A stretch of 64,000 nt of DNA from Leucobacter insecticola (GCF_011382965.1 NZ_CP049934.1:248001-312000), one strand, 5' to 3'. Counted from the first letter of the stretch, positions 29,790 through 40,038 are shown. The notes: generated by a model not told the origin, from the letters alone. Program-made: numbers and translations.

Positions 29790-32700
29790 GTGTCACTCAT
29801 AAAGATCGCGCGAACATCGCGCATAACTGGCAGTCCGAGGGGGAGCAGTCAAAACTTGCTACGCCCCCTCGCCATGCTTGCGACCGCAGTAGTCGCGTTC
29901 ACTGGCCTCTCGCAGGCATCAGCTCCAAATGCGGAGGCAGTGACCTCTGTGAAGCAGAACTTCATCACCATCGATGCCCCCAATCCAGTGAGGCTAGTCT
30001 CGCTCTACAGCCACTACGAAATGAATTCGCAGTTCGCGAAGGGCGTCGCCTGGGCCGCAAATGGCGGAAACCGTGAATTTAAGACGACCGTCGTAGACCT
30101 CGATACTGGCCTCTCCGTGCCAGTTCCCGGGGCGGGCCTGGACGCGACAAGCAGCATCGGTCAGAGCTACGGTGGTACCGGCACTGGCAAGGACCCATAC
30201 TTTGTTCAGAGCTCCCGCCCCTTTACAGGCGCGTACTCAAACCTAACTCTCACCGCCAAACAAACAGTGGTGCTCGGCCAGCCGTACTTCCGCACGGACC
30301 TGACGATCACCAACAACGGCCTCACCCCCAAGAACATGCAGTGGGGCTCCTATGGCCAGTGCCAATCCCCTGGTGGAAGCATTTGGTCCACGATCGAACC
30401 CGGCCGCCTCGTGAAGTGCTACGGCACGGGCTTTGAGACCTCGTTTATTCCACTCGATAACGAGGTGTCCTTCGTCGCGGGCAATTATCTCCCTATCCGC
30501 AATCTGGTAACCAAACCCATCGTCGGCACAGACAACGCAAATGCCTGTTGGGTAACCGACACAACCAAGGGCACCTGTGGCACAGGATCCGGCGGCCAGT
30601 CAATGGGTGTCTTCTGGGGTCAAGAAATTCCGGCTAGTAGTTCCGTAACACACTCCTTCCTGACCGCGATGGTTGACACCATTGAGTTTGCCCACTTGGT
30701 GCCGGAAGCAACCGTTTCCCCTGCCCAGGTAGGTGTCGGTGGACAAACCACCTACACGTTGAAAATGACAAATCAGGGACCTGACAACGCCTCGAACAAC
30801 GTCATGACCTACAAGCTGCCGGCGGGCATGACCGTAGTCGGGACGCCCTCCGGAGATGGCACCTACAATGCGGCTACCGGCACGTGGACCGTTCCCGCTA
30901 TTGCGGCTGGCACGACGGCGACGATCAACATTGCCGCCAGCGCGGCCGCTGCCGGAAGCTACTCGACCACGATCACGAACCTGGTCACCGGGTCGATTGA
31001 CCGGAATCCCTGCACGGATGATGACTCGTGCGGCGGCGCTACCACCGTGACGGTCGCCGATCAAGGTGTCGGCAGCACGTCGAGCATCGCGGCGAACCCT
31101 GCCACCGTCGAGTTGAAAGACGCGACCACCTCAACCATCACCGTGACCGCGAAGAAGGCAGACGGCACACCCGCTGGGGTTGGCGGCGCTACCGTTACGA
31201 TGAACACGAACCTCGGTACGCTCTCGGGTGTTACTGACAACCTTGACGGAACGTATACGGCAACACTGACCTCAACCACGGCCGGACTCGCGACCGTGAA
31301 TTTCACGTTGAACGGCGCAGCTGGTGCTGCGCCAGCGACAGTGCAGTTTAACGCTGGTCCTCCTGTCTTCACGTCTGATGCTGCCGGTTATTCCGTGTCG
31401 ACTGGTACTGTGCCGGTGCGTTCAGAGCACACCGTTACCGTGTCACTTCTTGACGTATACAACAACCCCATTGTGGGAGCGGAAGATCGCCTCGAGGCGT
31501 TCATGCCTGATCGCGGTCAGGGCACCATCTCGGGCTTTAGCCCCGTGAACGCGACTCTGAACCCGGGTGTTTATGCGGCGAAGGTCACCTCAACGGTGTC
31601 TGGCACGAAGACCGTCACGGTCAAGCTTGACGGCTCGATCGATGTTCCTCTCGTCGTAGATGGAAACACCTACGCCGAGTTCGGTCCTGGCGCAACTGAT
31701 CTAACGAACACGAACTCGAAGTTCAGTGTTTCCACGGGCACTAAGAAAGTGGGTTCGGGCACGCACACCGTGACCGTCCAGCTCGCGGACGCAGACGGCA
31801 ACCCCATCCGCAATGCTCAGCTGACCCCCACGTCAGACAAGAGTCTGGGTGACGGCGGATTTGGTTCCTTTGTCGAAGATACCGACGATCCAGGCACCTA
31901 CACTGCGACAATCTCTTCGACCATTGCCGGCGACATGACGATCTCCGTCGCGCTCAATGGCGTGGGACCGGTGAATGCGCGCGGTGGAAACACCGTGGCC
32001 AAGTTTGAGGCCGCTGAGGTTGACCTCACCGATCTCGGTACGGGATTCTCGGTGACCACCGGACCCCAGTCAACGGACGACGGCTCGCACACTGCCACGA
32101 TCCTGCTGAACGACGAGTACGGCAACCCCGTCACGCTGACCGCCGATGAGCTGGCAACACTGATCGCGGTTGCGATGCCCTCTGCGGGTGTCACCGTGAG
32201 CGAAGTTGAAGCCGATGCAGCAACTGCGGGCAAGTACACTGCGACGATCACCTCAACCAAGACCGGCGACAAGCAGGTTTCGGTGACGCTGGGTGGTCAG
32301 ACGGTTGTGGCTCGCGGCAACGACATCGCGGCGTTCACGCACGGTGGGCCTGCAGTCACGAATGGTGCGACGAGCTTTGAGGTTTCCACCGGTGATGCTG
32401 TCGCCGGAAGCGAGACACACACGCTGTCGATTTCCGTCGCTGACGCGGGTGGAAACGGCGTTCTCGGTCTCACCGCTGGTGCATTCTTGCCGACGGCGGA
32501 TCCTGCCCCCGGAGTATCGTTCTCCGACTTTGAGGATCTCGGGAACGGTAAGTACCAGTTCACAATCGCTTCGACTCAGGCGGGCGTAAAGACGGTTTCT
32601 GTCACGATTGGTGGCGGCAGCGTCGAGGTTGCCGAAAACAAGTCGGCAACCGCAAGCTTCGTCGCCGACGAGGCAGCGGTTTCAAACCCGAACGCGGTGA

Positions 32701-35700
32701 ACTTCAGCGTGTCTACGGGCCCGAAGCTCGCCGACGGGGTTGAAACGCACACCATCACCGTGAGACTGCAGGACGCAAACGGCAACGCCGTTCGCGACGC
32801 CGCGGCAGATCTCAGTGCTGCAACCGTGATCCAAGACGCCATCGGCGACGGCGAGATCGGCGAATTCACCGAGCTGACTCCGGGCATCTACACCGCAACG
32901 ATCAGTTCGACGGTCGCAGACACGTTCGAGTTGAAGGTGCTGTACGGCACAGAGCTCGTATCGCTGAAACCGGTTGACGGGAACGCGTCCGCACAGTTTG
33001 TCGCTGGCGCGCCAACGAAGGGCACCTCCGCGATCGTGGTGAGCCCCGTGCGGGTACAGGCCAACGGCGTTTCGTCCGCGACTGCCACCGTGACGTTGAA
33101 GGACGCCAAGGGCAACACGATCACCAACGTTCCCGTTGGCACCACCGTGACCGGAAAGACCAACCTCGGAGTTGCTGGTTCTGTCACGCAGAACCCGGAT
33201 GGCACGTTCACCTTCCAGGTGTCCTCGGACGAGGAAGGAACCGCGACAGTCGGGTTCAAGCTCAACAATGTTGATGCGGACGCAACCGACGAGGTCGAGT
33301 TTGTGACGGTATCGTCACCGACGGTCGACTACGCGAACGCGTCAACAGTGGTCGGCTCCGGGATCCCCGGGGAGACGATTGAGGTCCGTGACAACTCGGG
33401 CACCCTCATCGGCTCTGGCACGGTCGGCACCAACGGCAAGTTCAATGTGACGTTGACGACCCCGGCAGCCGACGGGGATACGCTGAAGGTCACCTCGGTG
33501 GACGGCAACGGCTTCATTTCGGAGCCGACGTTGGTGAAGGTCGACGCGATTGCTCCTGACGCACCCGTGGTTGACCCGTCGAACGGTTCCAAGGTCACCG
33601 GCGAAGCCGAGCCCGGCTCAACCGTCGTCGTGAAAGACGGCAACGGAACCGAGCTCTGCCGCGCAACCGCGGATCCGGAGGATGGCACCTTCGAGTGTGT
33701 CCCGAACCCCACCCCGGGCAACGGCGACACGATCAAGGTCACCGCGACCGACCCGTCAGGCAATACCTCGGACGAGACCACGGTCACGATCGATACGATC
33801 GCTCCTGACGCACCCGTGGTTGACCCGTCGAACGGTTCCAAGGTCACCGGCGAAGCCGAGCCCGGCTCGACGGTCGTCGTCAAGGACAAGGATGACAACG
33901 TCCTGTGCAAGACGACCGCAGATCCCACCGATGGCACCTTCGAGTGTGTCCCGAACCCGAAGCCCGGTCAGGACGACGAGCTGAAGATCACGGCAACCGA
34001 CCCCTCAGGAAACACCTCTGAGGAGACCACCGTCACGATCAACCAGAAAGCGCCCAACGCGCCCCAGGTTGACCCGTCCAACGGATCCAAGGTCACCGGT
34101 TCCGCCCAGCCCGGCTCAACCGTCATTGTGAAAGACAACGACGGAACCGAGCTGTGCCGCGCAACCGCGGACGCCGAAGACGGCACCTTCGAGTGTGTCC
34201 CGAACCCCGCCCCGGGCAACGGCGACACCATCAAGGTCACCGCAACCGACAAGGAATCGAACGAATCAGATCCGACCACGGTCACGATCGATACGATCGC
34301 TCCCGAAGCACCCGTGGTCGACCCGTCGAACGGTTCCAAGGTCACCGGCGAAGCCGAGCCCGGCTCAACCGTCGTCGTGAAAGACGGCAACGGAACCGAG
34401 CTCTGCCGCGCAACCGCGGATCCGGAGGATGGCACCTTCGAGTGTGTCCCGAACCCCACCCCGGGCAACGGCGACACGATCAAGGTCACCGCGACCGACC
34501 CGTCAGGCAACACTTCGGACGAGACCACGGTCACGATCGATACGATCGCTCCTGACGCACCCGTGGTTGACCCGTCGAACGGTTCCAAGGTCACCGGCGA
34601 AGCCGAGCCCGGCTCGACGGTCGTCGTCAAGGACAAGGATGACAACGTCCTGTGCAAGACGACCGCAGATCCCACCGATGGCACCTTCGAGTGTGTCCCG
34701 AACCCGAAGCCCGGTCAGGACGACGAGCTGAAGATCACGGCAACCGACCCCTCAGGAAACACCTCTGAGGAGACCACCGTCACGATCAACCAGAAAGCGC
34801 CCAACGCGCCCCAGGTTGACCCGTCCAACGGATCCAAGGTCACCGGTTCCGCCCAGCCCGGCTCAACCGTCATTGTGAAAGACAACGACGGAACCGAGCT
34901 GTGCCGCGCAACCGCGGACGCCGAAGACGGCACCTTCGAGTGTGTCCCGAACCCCGCCCCGGGCAACGGCGACACCATCAAGGTCACCGCAACCGACAAG
35001 GAATCGAACGAATCAGATCCGACCACGGTCACGATCGATACGATCGCTCCCGAAGCACCCGTGGTCGACCCGTCGAACGGTTCCAAGGTCACCGGCGAAG
35101 CCGAGCCCGATTCGAAGGTCACAGTCAAAGACAAGGATGACAACGTCCTGTGTGAAGCTGTTGCCGGACCTGACGGCAAGTTCGAATGTGTCCCGAACCC
35201 GAAGCCCGGTCAGGACGACGAGCTGAAGATCACGGCAACCGACCCCTCAGGAAACACCTCTGAGGAGACCACCGTCACGATCAACCAGAAAGCGCCCAAC
35301 GCGCCCCAGGTTGACCCGTCCAACGGATCCAAGGTCACCGGTTCCGCCCAGCCCGGCTCAACCGTCATTGTGAAAGACAACGACGGAACCGAGCTGTGCC
35401 GCGCAACCGCGGACGCCGAAGACGGCACCTTCGAGTGTGTCCCGAACCCCGCCCCGGGCAACGGCGACACCATCAAGGTCACCGCAACCGACAAGGAATC
35501 GAACGAATCAGATCCGACCACGGTCACGATCGATACGATCGCTCCTGACGCACCCGTGGTTGACCCGTCGAACGGTTCCAAGGTCACCGGCGAAGCCGAG
35601 CCCGGCTCGACGGTCGTCGTCAAGGACAAGGATGACAACGTCCTGTGCAAGACGACCGCAGATCCCACCGATGGCACCTTCGAGTGTGTCCCGAACCCGA

Positions 35701-37181
35701 AGCCCGGTCAGGACGACGAGCTGAAGATCACGGCAACCGACCCCTCAGGAAACACCTCTGAGGAGACCACCGTCACGATCAACCAGAAAGCGCCCAACGC
35801 GCCCCAGGTTGACCCGTCCAACGGATCCAAGGTCACCGGTTCCGCCCAGCCCGGCTCAACCGTCATTGTGAAAGACAACGACGGAACCGAGCTGTGCCGC
35901 GCAACCGCGGACGCCGAAGACGGCACCTTCGAGTGTGTCCCGAACCCCGCCCCGGGCAACGGCGACACCATCAAGGTCACCGCAACCGACAAGGAATCGA
36001 ACGAATCAGATCCGACCACGGTCACGATCGATACGATCGCTCCCGAAGCACCCGTGGTCGACCCGTCGAACGGTTCCAAGGTCACCGGCGAAGCCGAGCC
36101 CGATTCGAAGGTCACAGTCAAAGACAAGGATGACAACGTCCTGTGTGAAGCTGTTGCCGGACCTGACGGCAAGTTCGAATGTGTCCCGAACCCGAAGCCC
36201 GGTCAGGACGACGAGCTGAAGATCACGGCAACCGACCCCTCAGGAAACACCTCTGAGGAGACCACCGTCACGATCGATCAGACACTTCCCGATACACCGG
36301 TCATTGACCTGTCGAACGGCAAGACCGTCACCGGTGGCACTATCGCAGAAGGAAACACCCTGGTGTTTGTTGACGCGAACGGTAAGACCGTCCCCGGCAC
36401 GATCGTGATCGATGAAAACGGTCGTTTCACCTTCACACCGACGACCCCTCTCACCGAGGAGGACAAGGTGGAGGCCGTTGTGACAACGCCGGCCGGCAAC
36501 TTCGCAAAGGCACCTGTGAAGGTGAAGACCCATGCACCTGATGCGCCGAAGATCGACACGGTCGACGGCAACAAGGTGACGGGTTGCGCGGAAGCAGGTT
36601 CAACCGTGGTGGTCCGTGATGGCGATGGCAAGATCATCGGCAGCGCGGTTGTTGGAGACGACTGCCGCTACACCATCGAGTTCGAAACGCCGCAGAAGCC
36701 GGGATCCTCGATCACGGTAGACGCAACCGACGGCGCAGGAAACGTCTCAGACAAGGCTGAACGAACCATTGGCGAGCTTGCCATCGTGCTCGAATCTGCC
36801 CAGCTCGAAGCAGGCTCGAAGCAGGTTGCTTACGGCTACGGCTTCCTGCCGGGCGAGAAGGTGAGCGGGGTGCTCCGCTCGACTCCCGTGTCGCTCGGGG
36901 ATCAGATCGCTGACGCAGACGGCAACGTCGTGTTCAGCTTCGCGATTCCCGCCGACATGGAAATCGGTATGCACTCTGTCACCCTGACCGGGGCGACCAG
37001 CGGATCGGTGAAGGCCGAGTTTGAGGTCATCGCCGTCGCTGCAGAGACGGTTCCGGCACCGGGCCTCGCGGTAACCGGCGCAGACCTTGTCCTGCCCATC
37101 TCTGTTGGAATCCTCCTGCTTGGCGCTGGCATCATTCTTGGTGCCGCACGTCGACGCAAGCACGCAGAGGAGGTCGCCTAG
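29790..37181 (+). CDS. Giant LAxTG-anchored repeat adhesin
   Basis: About 2463 residues from a GTG at 29790, preferred over GTG 29763, which lies in the hairpin arm and lacks a ribosome-binding site. Signal peptide: basic N-terminus, LLRPLAMLATAVVAFTGLSQASA. An N-terminal unique domain (about 50-300) is followed by a DUF11-type module (about 300-405) and seven invasin-like Ig modules (about 424-1170), most sharing an FSVSTG strand. One divergent Big-type module precedes eleven near-identical 82-83-residue Ig modules (1255-2165). Each of these begins APxAPxVDPSNGSKVTG and carries two Cys. Two more divergent modules and a terminal domain precede LAVTG (2426-2430), a membrane helix and RRRKH, a class E sortase signal. 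It should be covalently attached to the cell wall and mediate adhesion. Divergent from the sigma-Ig protein. Confidence 0.88.
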   Translation: MSLIKIARTSRITGSPRGSSQNLLRPLAMLATAVVAFTGLSQASAPNAEAVTSVKQNFITIDAPNPVRLVSLYSHYEMNSQFAKGVAWAANGGNREFKTTVVDLDTGLSVPVPGAGLDATSSIGQSYGGTGTGKDPYFVQSSRPFTGAYSNLTLTAKQTVVLGQPYFRTDLTITNNGLTPKNMQWGSYGQCQSPGGSIWSTIEPGRLVKCYGTGFETSFIPLDNEVSFVAGNYLPIRNLVTKPIVGTDNANACWVTDTTKGTCGTGSGGQSMGVFWGQEIPASSSVTHSFLTAMVDTIEFAHLVPEATVSPAQVGVGGQTTYTLKMTNQGPDNASNNVMTYKLPAGMTVVGTPSGDGTYNAATGTWTVPAIAAGTTATINIAASAAAAGSYSTTITNLVTGSIDRNPCTDDDSCGGATTVTVADQGVGSTSSIAANPATVELKDATTSTITVTAKKADGTPAGVGGATVTMNTNLGTLSGVTDNLDGTYTATLTSTTAGLATVNFTLNGAAGAAPATVQFNAGPPVFTSDAAGYSVSTGTVPVRSEHTVTVSLLDVYNNPIVGAEDRLEAFMPDRGQGTISGFSPVNATLNPGVYAAKVTSTVSGTKTVTVKLDGSIDVPLVVDGNTYAEFGPGATDLTNTNSKFSVSTGTKKVGSGTHTVTVQLADADGNPIRNAQLTPTSDKSLGDGGFGSFVEDTDDPGTYTATISSTIAGDMTISVALNGVGPVNARGGNTVAKFEAAEVDLTDLGTGFSVTTGPQSTDDGSHTATILLNDEYGNPVTLTADELATLIAVAMPSAGVTVSEVEADAATAGKYTATITSTKTGDKQVSVTLGGQTVVARGNDIAAFTHGGPAVTNGATSFEVSTGDAVAGSETHTLSISVADAGGNGVLGLTAGAFLPTADPAPGVSFSDFEDLGNGKYQFTIASTQAGVKTVSVTIGGGSVEVAENKSATASFVADEAAVSNPNAVNFSVSTGPKLADGVETHTITVRLQDANGNAVRDAAADLSAATVIQDAIGDGEIGEFTELTPGIYTATISSTVADTFELKVLYGTELVSLKPVDGNASAQFVAGAPTKGTSAIVVSPVRVQANGVSSATATVTLKDAKGNTITNVPVGTTVTGKTNLGVAGSVTQNPDGTFTFQVSSDEEGTATVGFKLNNVDADATDEVEFVTVSSPTVDYANASTVVGSGIPGETIEVRDNSGTLIGSGTVGTNGKFNVTLTTPAADGDTLKVTSVDGNGFISEPTLVKVDAIAPDAPVVDPSNGSKVTGEAEPGSTVVVKDGNGTELCRATADPEDGTFECVPNPTPGNGDTIKVTATDPSGNTSDETTVTIDTIAPDAPVVDPSNGSKVTGEAEPGSTVVVKDKDDNVLCKTTADPTDGTFECVPNPKPGQDDELKITATDPSGNTSEETTVTINQKAPNAPQVDPSNGSKVTGSAQPGSTVIVKDNDGTELCRATADAEDGTFECVPNPAPGNGDTIKVTATDKESNESDPTTVTIDTIAPEAPVVDPSNGSKVTGEAEPGSTVVVKDGNGTELCRATADPEDGTFECVPNPTPGNGDTIKVTATDPSGNTSDETTVTIDTIAPDAPVVDPSNGSKVTGEAEPGSTVVVKDKDDNVLCKTTADPTDGTFECVPNPKPGQDDELKITATDPSGNTSEETTVTINQKAPNAPQVDPSNGSKVTGSAQPGSTVIVKDNDGTELCRATADAEDGTFECVPNPAPGNGDTIKVTATDKESNESDPTTVTIDTIAPEAPVVDPSNGSKVTGEAEPDSKVTVKDKDDNVLCEAVAGPDGKFECVPNPKPGQDDELKITATDPSGNTSEETTVTINQKAPNAPQVDPSNGSKVTGSAQPGSTVIVKDNDGTELCRATADAEDGTFECVPNPAPGNGDTIKVTATDKESNESDPTTVTIDTIAPDAPVVDPSNGSKVTGEAEPGSTVVVKDKDDNVLCKTTADPTDGTFECVPNPKPGQDDELKITATDPSGNTSEETTVTINQKAPNAPQVDPSNGSKVTGSAQPGSTVIVKDNDGTELCRATADAEDGTFECVPNPAPGNGDTIKVTATDKESNESDPTTVTIDTIAPEAPVVDPSNGSKVTGEAEPDSKVTVKDKDDNVLCEAVAGPDGKFECVPNPKPGQDDELKITATDPSGNTSEETTVTIDQTLPDTPVIDLSNGKTVTGGTIAEGNTLVFVDANGKTVPGTIVIDENGRFTFTPTTPLTEEDKVEAVVTTPAGNFAKAPVKVKTHAPDAPKIDTVDGNKVTGCAEAGSTVVVRDGDGKIIGSAVVGDDCRYTIEFETPQKPGSSITVDATDGAGNVSDKAERTIGELAIVLESAQLEAGSKQVAYGYGFLPGEKVSGVLRSTPVSLGDQIADADGNVVFSFAIPADMEIGMHSVTLTGATSGSVKAEFEVIAVAAETVPAPGLAVTGADLVLPISVGILLLGAGIILGAARRRKHAEEVA
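33552..36284 (+). repeat. Array of eleven 246-249-bp tandem repeats inside the adhesin
   Basis: Nine units of 249 bp and two of 246 bp. Four unit types occur in the order A B C A B C D C B C D: A has DGNGTELCRATADPEDG, B has DKDDNVLCKTT, C starts QKAPNAPQ, and D has DSKVTVK and EAVAG. Copies of one type are almost identical in nucleotide sequence, so the array grew recently by unequal recombination of multi-unit blocks. Copy number could be wrong in a short-read assembly. Confidence 0.92.
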
Positions 37182-37185
37182 CAGT

Positions 37186-37245
37186 CGGCTAGCGCGTGTC
37201 TGAGCCAGGTCCCTCGCCTATACGGCTCAGACACGCGGCTAGCCG
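37186..37245 (+). terminator. Long hairpin downstream of the adhesin
   Basis: CGGCTAGC-GCGTGTCTGAGCC and GGCTCAGACACGC-GGCTAGCCG pair almost perfectly (about 21 bp) around a 17-nt loop, starting 5 bp after the adhesin stop. It lacks a T-run; possibly it stabilises the mRNA end. Confidence 0.6.
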
Positions 37246-37273
37246 ATCGCCGGCACTACGCCGGAAACACACC

Positions 37274-37316
37274 GATCGGGGTGTCATTCAACCACTGAAT
37301 GACACCCCGATCTTTT
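37274..37316 (+). terminator. Rho-independent terminator of the adhesin mRNA
   Basis: A perfect 17-bp stem (GATCGGGGTGTCATTCA and complement), loop ACCAC, then TTTT. It lies between the convergent adhesin and pheA genes. Confidence 0.85.
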
Positions 37317-37338
37317 GCACTCGCCCGCGGGTTGAGCG

Positions 37339-38297
37339 TTAGGCGTGGGAGTCGGGAACGCCCGCGATGACTCCGCGCAGCCAGTCGCGTGCGTCTCTGA
37401 ACGTGTCGTCGTCGTGCACGGCCTTGGTAGTCGCCGCGACCCGATCTGCGCGCGGGTAGGAGCCGAGAAATACCACCCCTGGACTGAACCGCTTTACGCC
37501 GAGCAAGGCGTCGGCCACGCGTTCCTCGGTGATATGTCCCTCAGCGTCGATCACGAAGCGGTAGCGACCCAGGCGGTCCCCGATAGGGCGCGAAGCCAGC
37601 AGCGTCAGGTTGACGCCGCGGGTTGCGAATTGCTCAAGCAGTTCAAGCAGTGCACCAGGGCGATCTTCTGGAAGCTCAACAACAAGAGAGGTCTTGTCGG
37701 CGCCCGTCGGCTCCCCCACCGGCACCTTGCGGCTCACGAGCACAAAGCGGGTGACCGCGTCAGGGTTGTCCGCGATCCCCTCGGCCAGCACCTCAAGGTC
37801 GTAGTGGGCTTCGATACCGGGAGGAGCAATCGCTGCGTCGATCCCCTTCTCCGCGTCGAAGAGATCGGCGGCGGCCTGCACGTTTGAGGTTGCAGGCAGG
37901 TGACGATGCCGGGGAACCTGATCGTCGAGCCAGGCCCGGCACTGACCGTAGGCGACCGGGTGTCCCGAAACCACAGCGATGTCTTCAAGCCTGGTTCCTG
38001 GCCGCGCGACAAGTACAAAACTCACCGGAACCAAATATTCGCCGACGATCTGCAGGCCCGGGATCGTGGCGAGCGCGTCTTGAGCGACCGTGACCCCCCG
38101 TCGATCGAATTCTCAATGGCGATCATCGCAGCATCACTAAACCCAGAGATCACATCGCTCAATGCCTCGCCAAGGTTTGCGACCGGGTTCCATTCCTGTC
38201 CCACGGCCTCCGGGACCTGCTTCAGCGCAGCCTCGGTAAACGTGCCCGCCGGCCCAAGGTACGAGTAGCGGCGGGTCGTGGTGCGCGATTCAGGCAT
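37339..38297 (-). CDS. pheA: Prephenate dehydratase, frameshifted
   Basis: Frames 38022-38297 (RRYSYLGPAGTFTEAALKQV and ALSDVISGFSDAAMIAIENSIDGG) and 37339-38034 (PVSFVLVARPG, then an ACT domain) form one enzyme. A single base added to the CCCCCC run at 38094-38099 restores IDGGVTVAQDALATIPGLQIVGEYLVPVSF and 319 residues, a normal length. The N-terminal periplasmic-binding-like catalytic domain decarboxylates and dehydrates prephenate to phenylpyruvate. The ACT domain (SLVVELPEDRPGALLELLEQFATRGVNLTLLASRP) mediates feedback by phenylalanine. A leaderless TAGCCT box lies 6 nt before the ATG. Confidence 0.9.
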
Positions 38298-38303
38298 GGA
38301 TTA

Positions 38304-38309
38304 AGGCTA
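38304..38309 (-). promoter_or_regulatory. -10 box of leaderless pheA promoter
   Basis: TAGCCT, 6 nt before the ATG at 38297, downstream of pgm. Confidence 0.5.
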
Positions 38310-38318
38310 CCGCTTCGC

Positions 38319-39970
38319 TCAACTCACAGACGAGGCGAGCACACGCTGCACCAGTTTCTCGGCCGCGGCCTGCACCTCGGCGAGATGGGCCGCGCCCTTG
38401 AACGACTCGGCATAGATCTTCATGACGTCTTCGGTTCCCGACGGTCTCGCCGCGAACCACGCGTGTTCGGTTTGCACTTTGAGACCGCCGACGGGGGCGT
38501 CGTTTCCCGATGCCCGGGTGAAAATCGCGATCACCGGATCTCCTGCGAGCTCCGTATCGGTCACATCTTCCGGACGCAGCGCCCCGAGCCTTGCCTTCTG
38601 CTCAGGGGTGGCTGCCGCATCGATCCGCGCATAGTGCGGCTCACCGTGCTCCGCGGCGAGCTCTCGGTAACGTTCCGAGGGAGACTTCCCGGTGACGGCC
38701 TGGATCTCGGCAGCGAGCAGTGCGAGCAGGATCCCGTCTTTATCGGTGCTCCACGCAGAACCGTCAAAGCGCTGAAAAGAGGCGCCCGCGCTCTCTTCCC
38801 CGCCAAACACGACGCTGCCGTCCGACAGCCCAGGCACGAACCATTTGAAACCGACAGGCACCTCAAGCAGCTCACGCCCGTGCGCCGACACCACACGGTC
38901 GATGATCGCCGAAGACACGAGCGTCTTTCCGATGCTCGCGTGGAGTGGCCAATCAGGCCGGTGAGAGAGCAGGTAATCGATCGCTACTGCGAGGTAGTGG
39001 TTCGGATTCATGAGGCCGTCCGCGGTCACGATGCCGTGACGATCAGCGTCAGCGTCGTTCCCAGTGATGAGCCCATAGCTGTCGCGATAAGAATCGAGCG
39101 TGCCCATTACATGCGCAGACGACGGATCCATGCGGATCTTGCCGTCCCAATCGAGGTGCATGAACCCCCACTGCGGGTCGACGCCCGCGCCAAGCACGGT
39201 GAGGTCGAGGTCATAGCGATCCCGAATCGCCGCCCAGTATGCGACGCTCGCCCCGCCCAGCGGATGCGCCGCAAAGCGGACTCCGGCGTCGCGGATCGCC
39301 CGCATATTGATGACGCTTTCGAGCCCTTCGACGTAGCCGCCCAGGAAGTCATACCGGCCTTCTTCTCCGGGACTCACCCCCACGGGGACCGCGAGCACAT
39401 CCGCGCCGCTTTCGAGGATCGCATTCGCGCGCGCGGCGATCCAGTTCGTCGCATCAGAATCGGCAGGACCACCGTGCGGGGGTTGTACTTGAAACCACCG
39501 TCGCTTGGCGGATTATGGCTCGGGGTCACAATGATGCCGTCAGCGCGATGCGGATCGTCCGAGGACCGATTCCGGTTATGGCTGAGGATCGCGTGGCTCA
39601 GGGCTGGTGTGGGGACGAAGGCCTCGTCTCCGGTGCCGGCGGGCGCGAGCACATTCACGCCATGGGCCCGCAGAACCTCACGGGCAGTGCGCTCTGCCGG
39701 AGCCGAAAGTGCGTGCGTGTCGGAACCGATGAACAGCGGACCCGCGATCCCCTGCGTTGCACGATACTCAGCGATCGCAATGCTGATCGCCGCAATGTGC
39801 GCCTCATTGAACGAGGCGTTCAGGGCACTCCCCCTGTGCCCGGAGGTGCCAAAGACAACCCGCTGCGCGGGGACCGCGGGATCCGGAACTACGTCTGTGT
39901 AGGCCGCAAGCAGCGCGTCGATATCAATGAGGTCCGCCTCGCGGGCGGGCTGAGCGGCTCTTTGGTGCAT
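38319..39970 (-). CDS. pgm: Alpha-D-glucose phosphate-specific phosphoglucomutase, frameshifted
   Basis: The upstream frame (39374-39970) has [21 protein letters not shown] and [20 protein letters not shown], the latter with the phosphoserine loop TPSHNP. The downstream frame (38319-39398) continues with [11 protein letters not shown], the metal loop [12 protein letters not shown], and the sugar- and phosphate-binding parts. One base added to the GGGGG run at 39478-39482 gives [37 protein letters not shown] and 550 residues, the length of bacterial Pgm. It interconverts glucose 1- and 6-phosphate for glycogen and cell-wall precursors. A CAGACT element lies 6 nt before the ATG. Confidence 0.9.
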
Positions 39971-40038
39971 ACATCCAGTCTGCCAGGGACCACTGACAAG
40001 TGTGAGCCGTCCGCAACCTTCCGTTCATTCTGCGGGGA

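Noticed and set aside
33329..36172. Several long open frames antisense to the adhesin repeats, and a further set in the third forward frame
   Set aside because: They recur with the same period as the repeat, lack start signals and only mirror the codon bias of the adhesin gene.
33552..36284. Regularly spaced direct repeats that might suggest a CRISPR or satellite array
   Set aside because: Units are 246-249 bp, contiguous, in frame and encode Ig modules; there are no short repeats with unique spacers and no cas genes.
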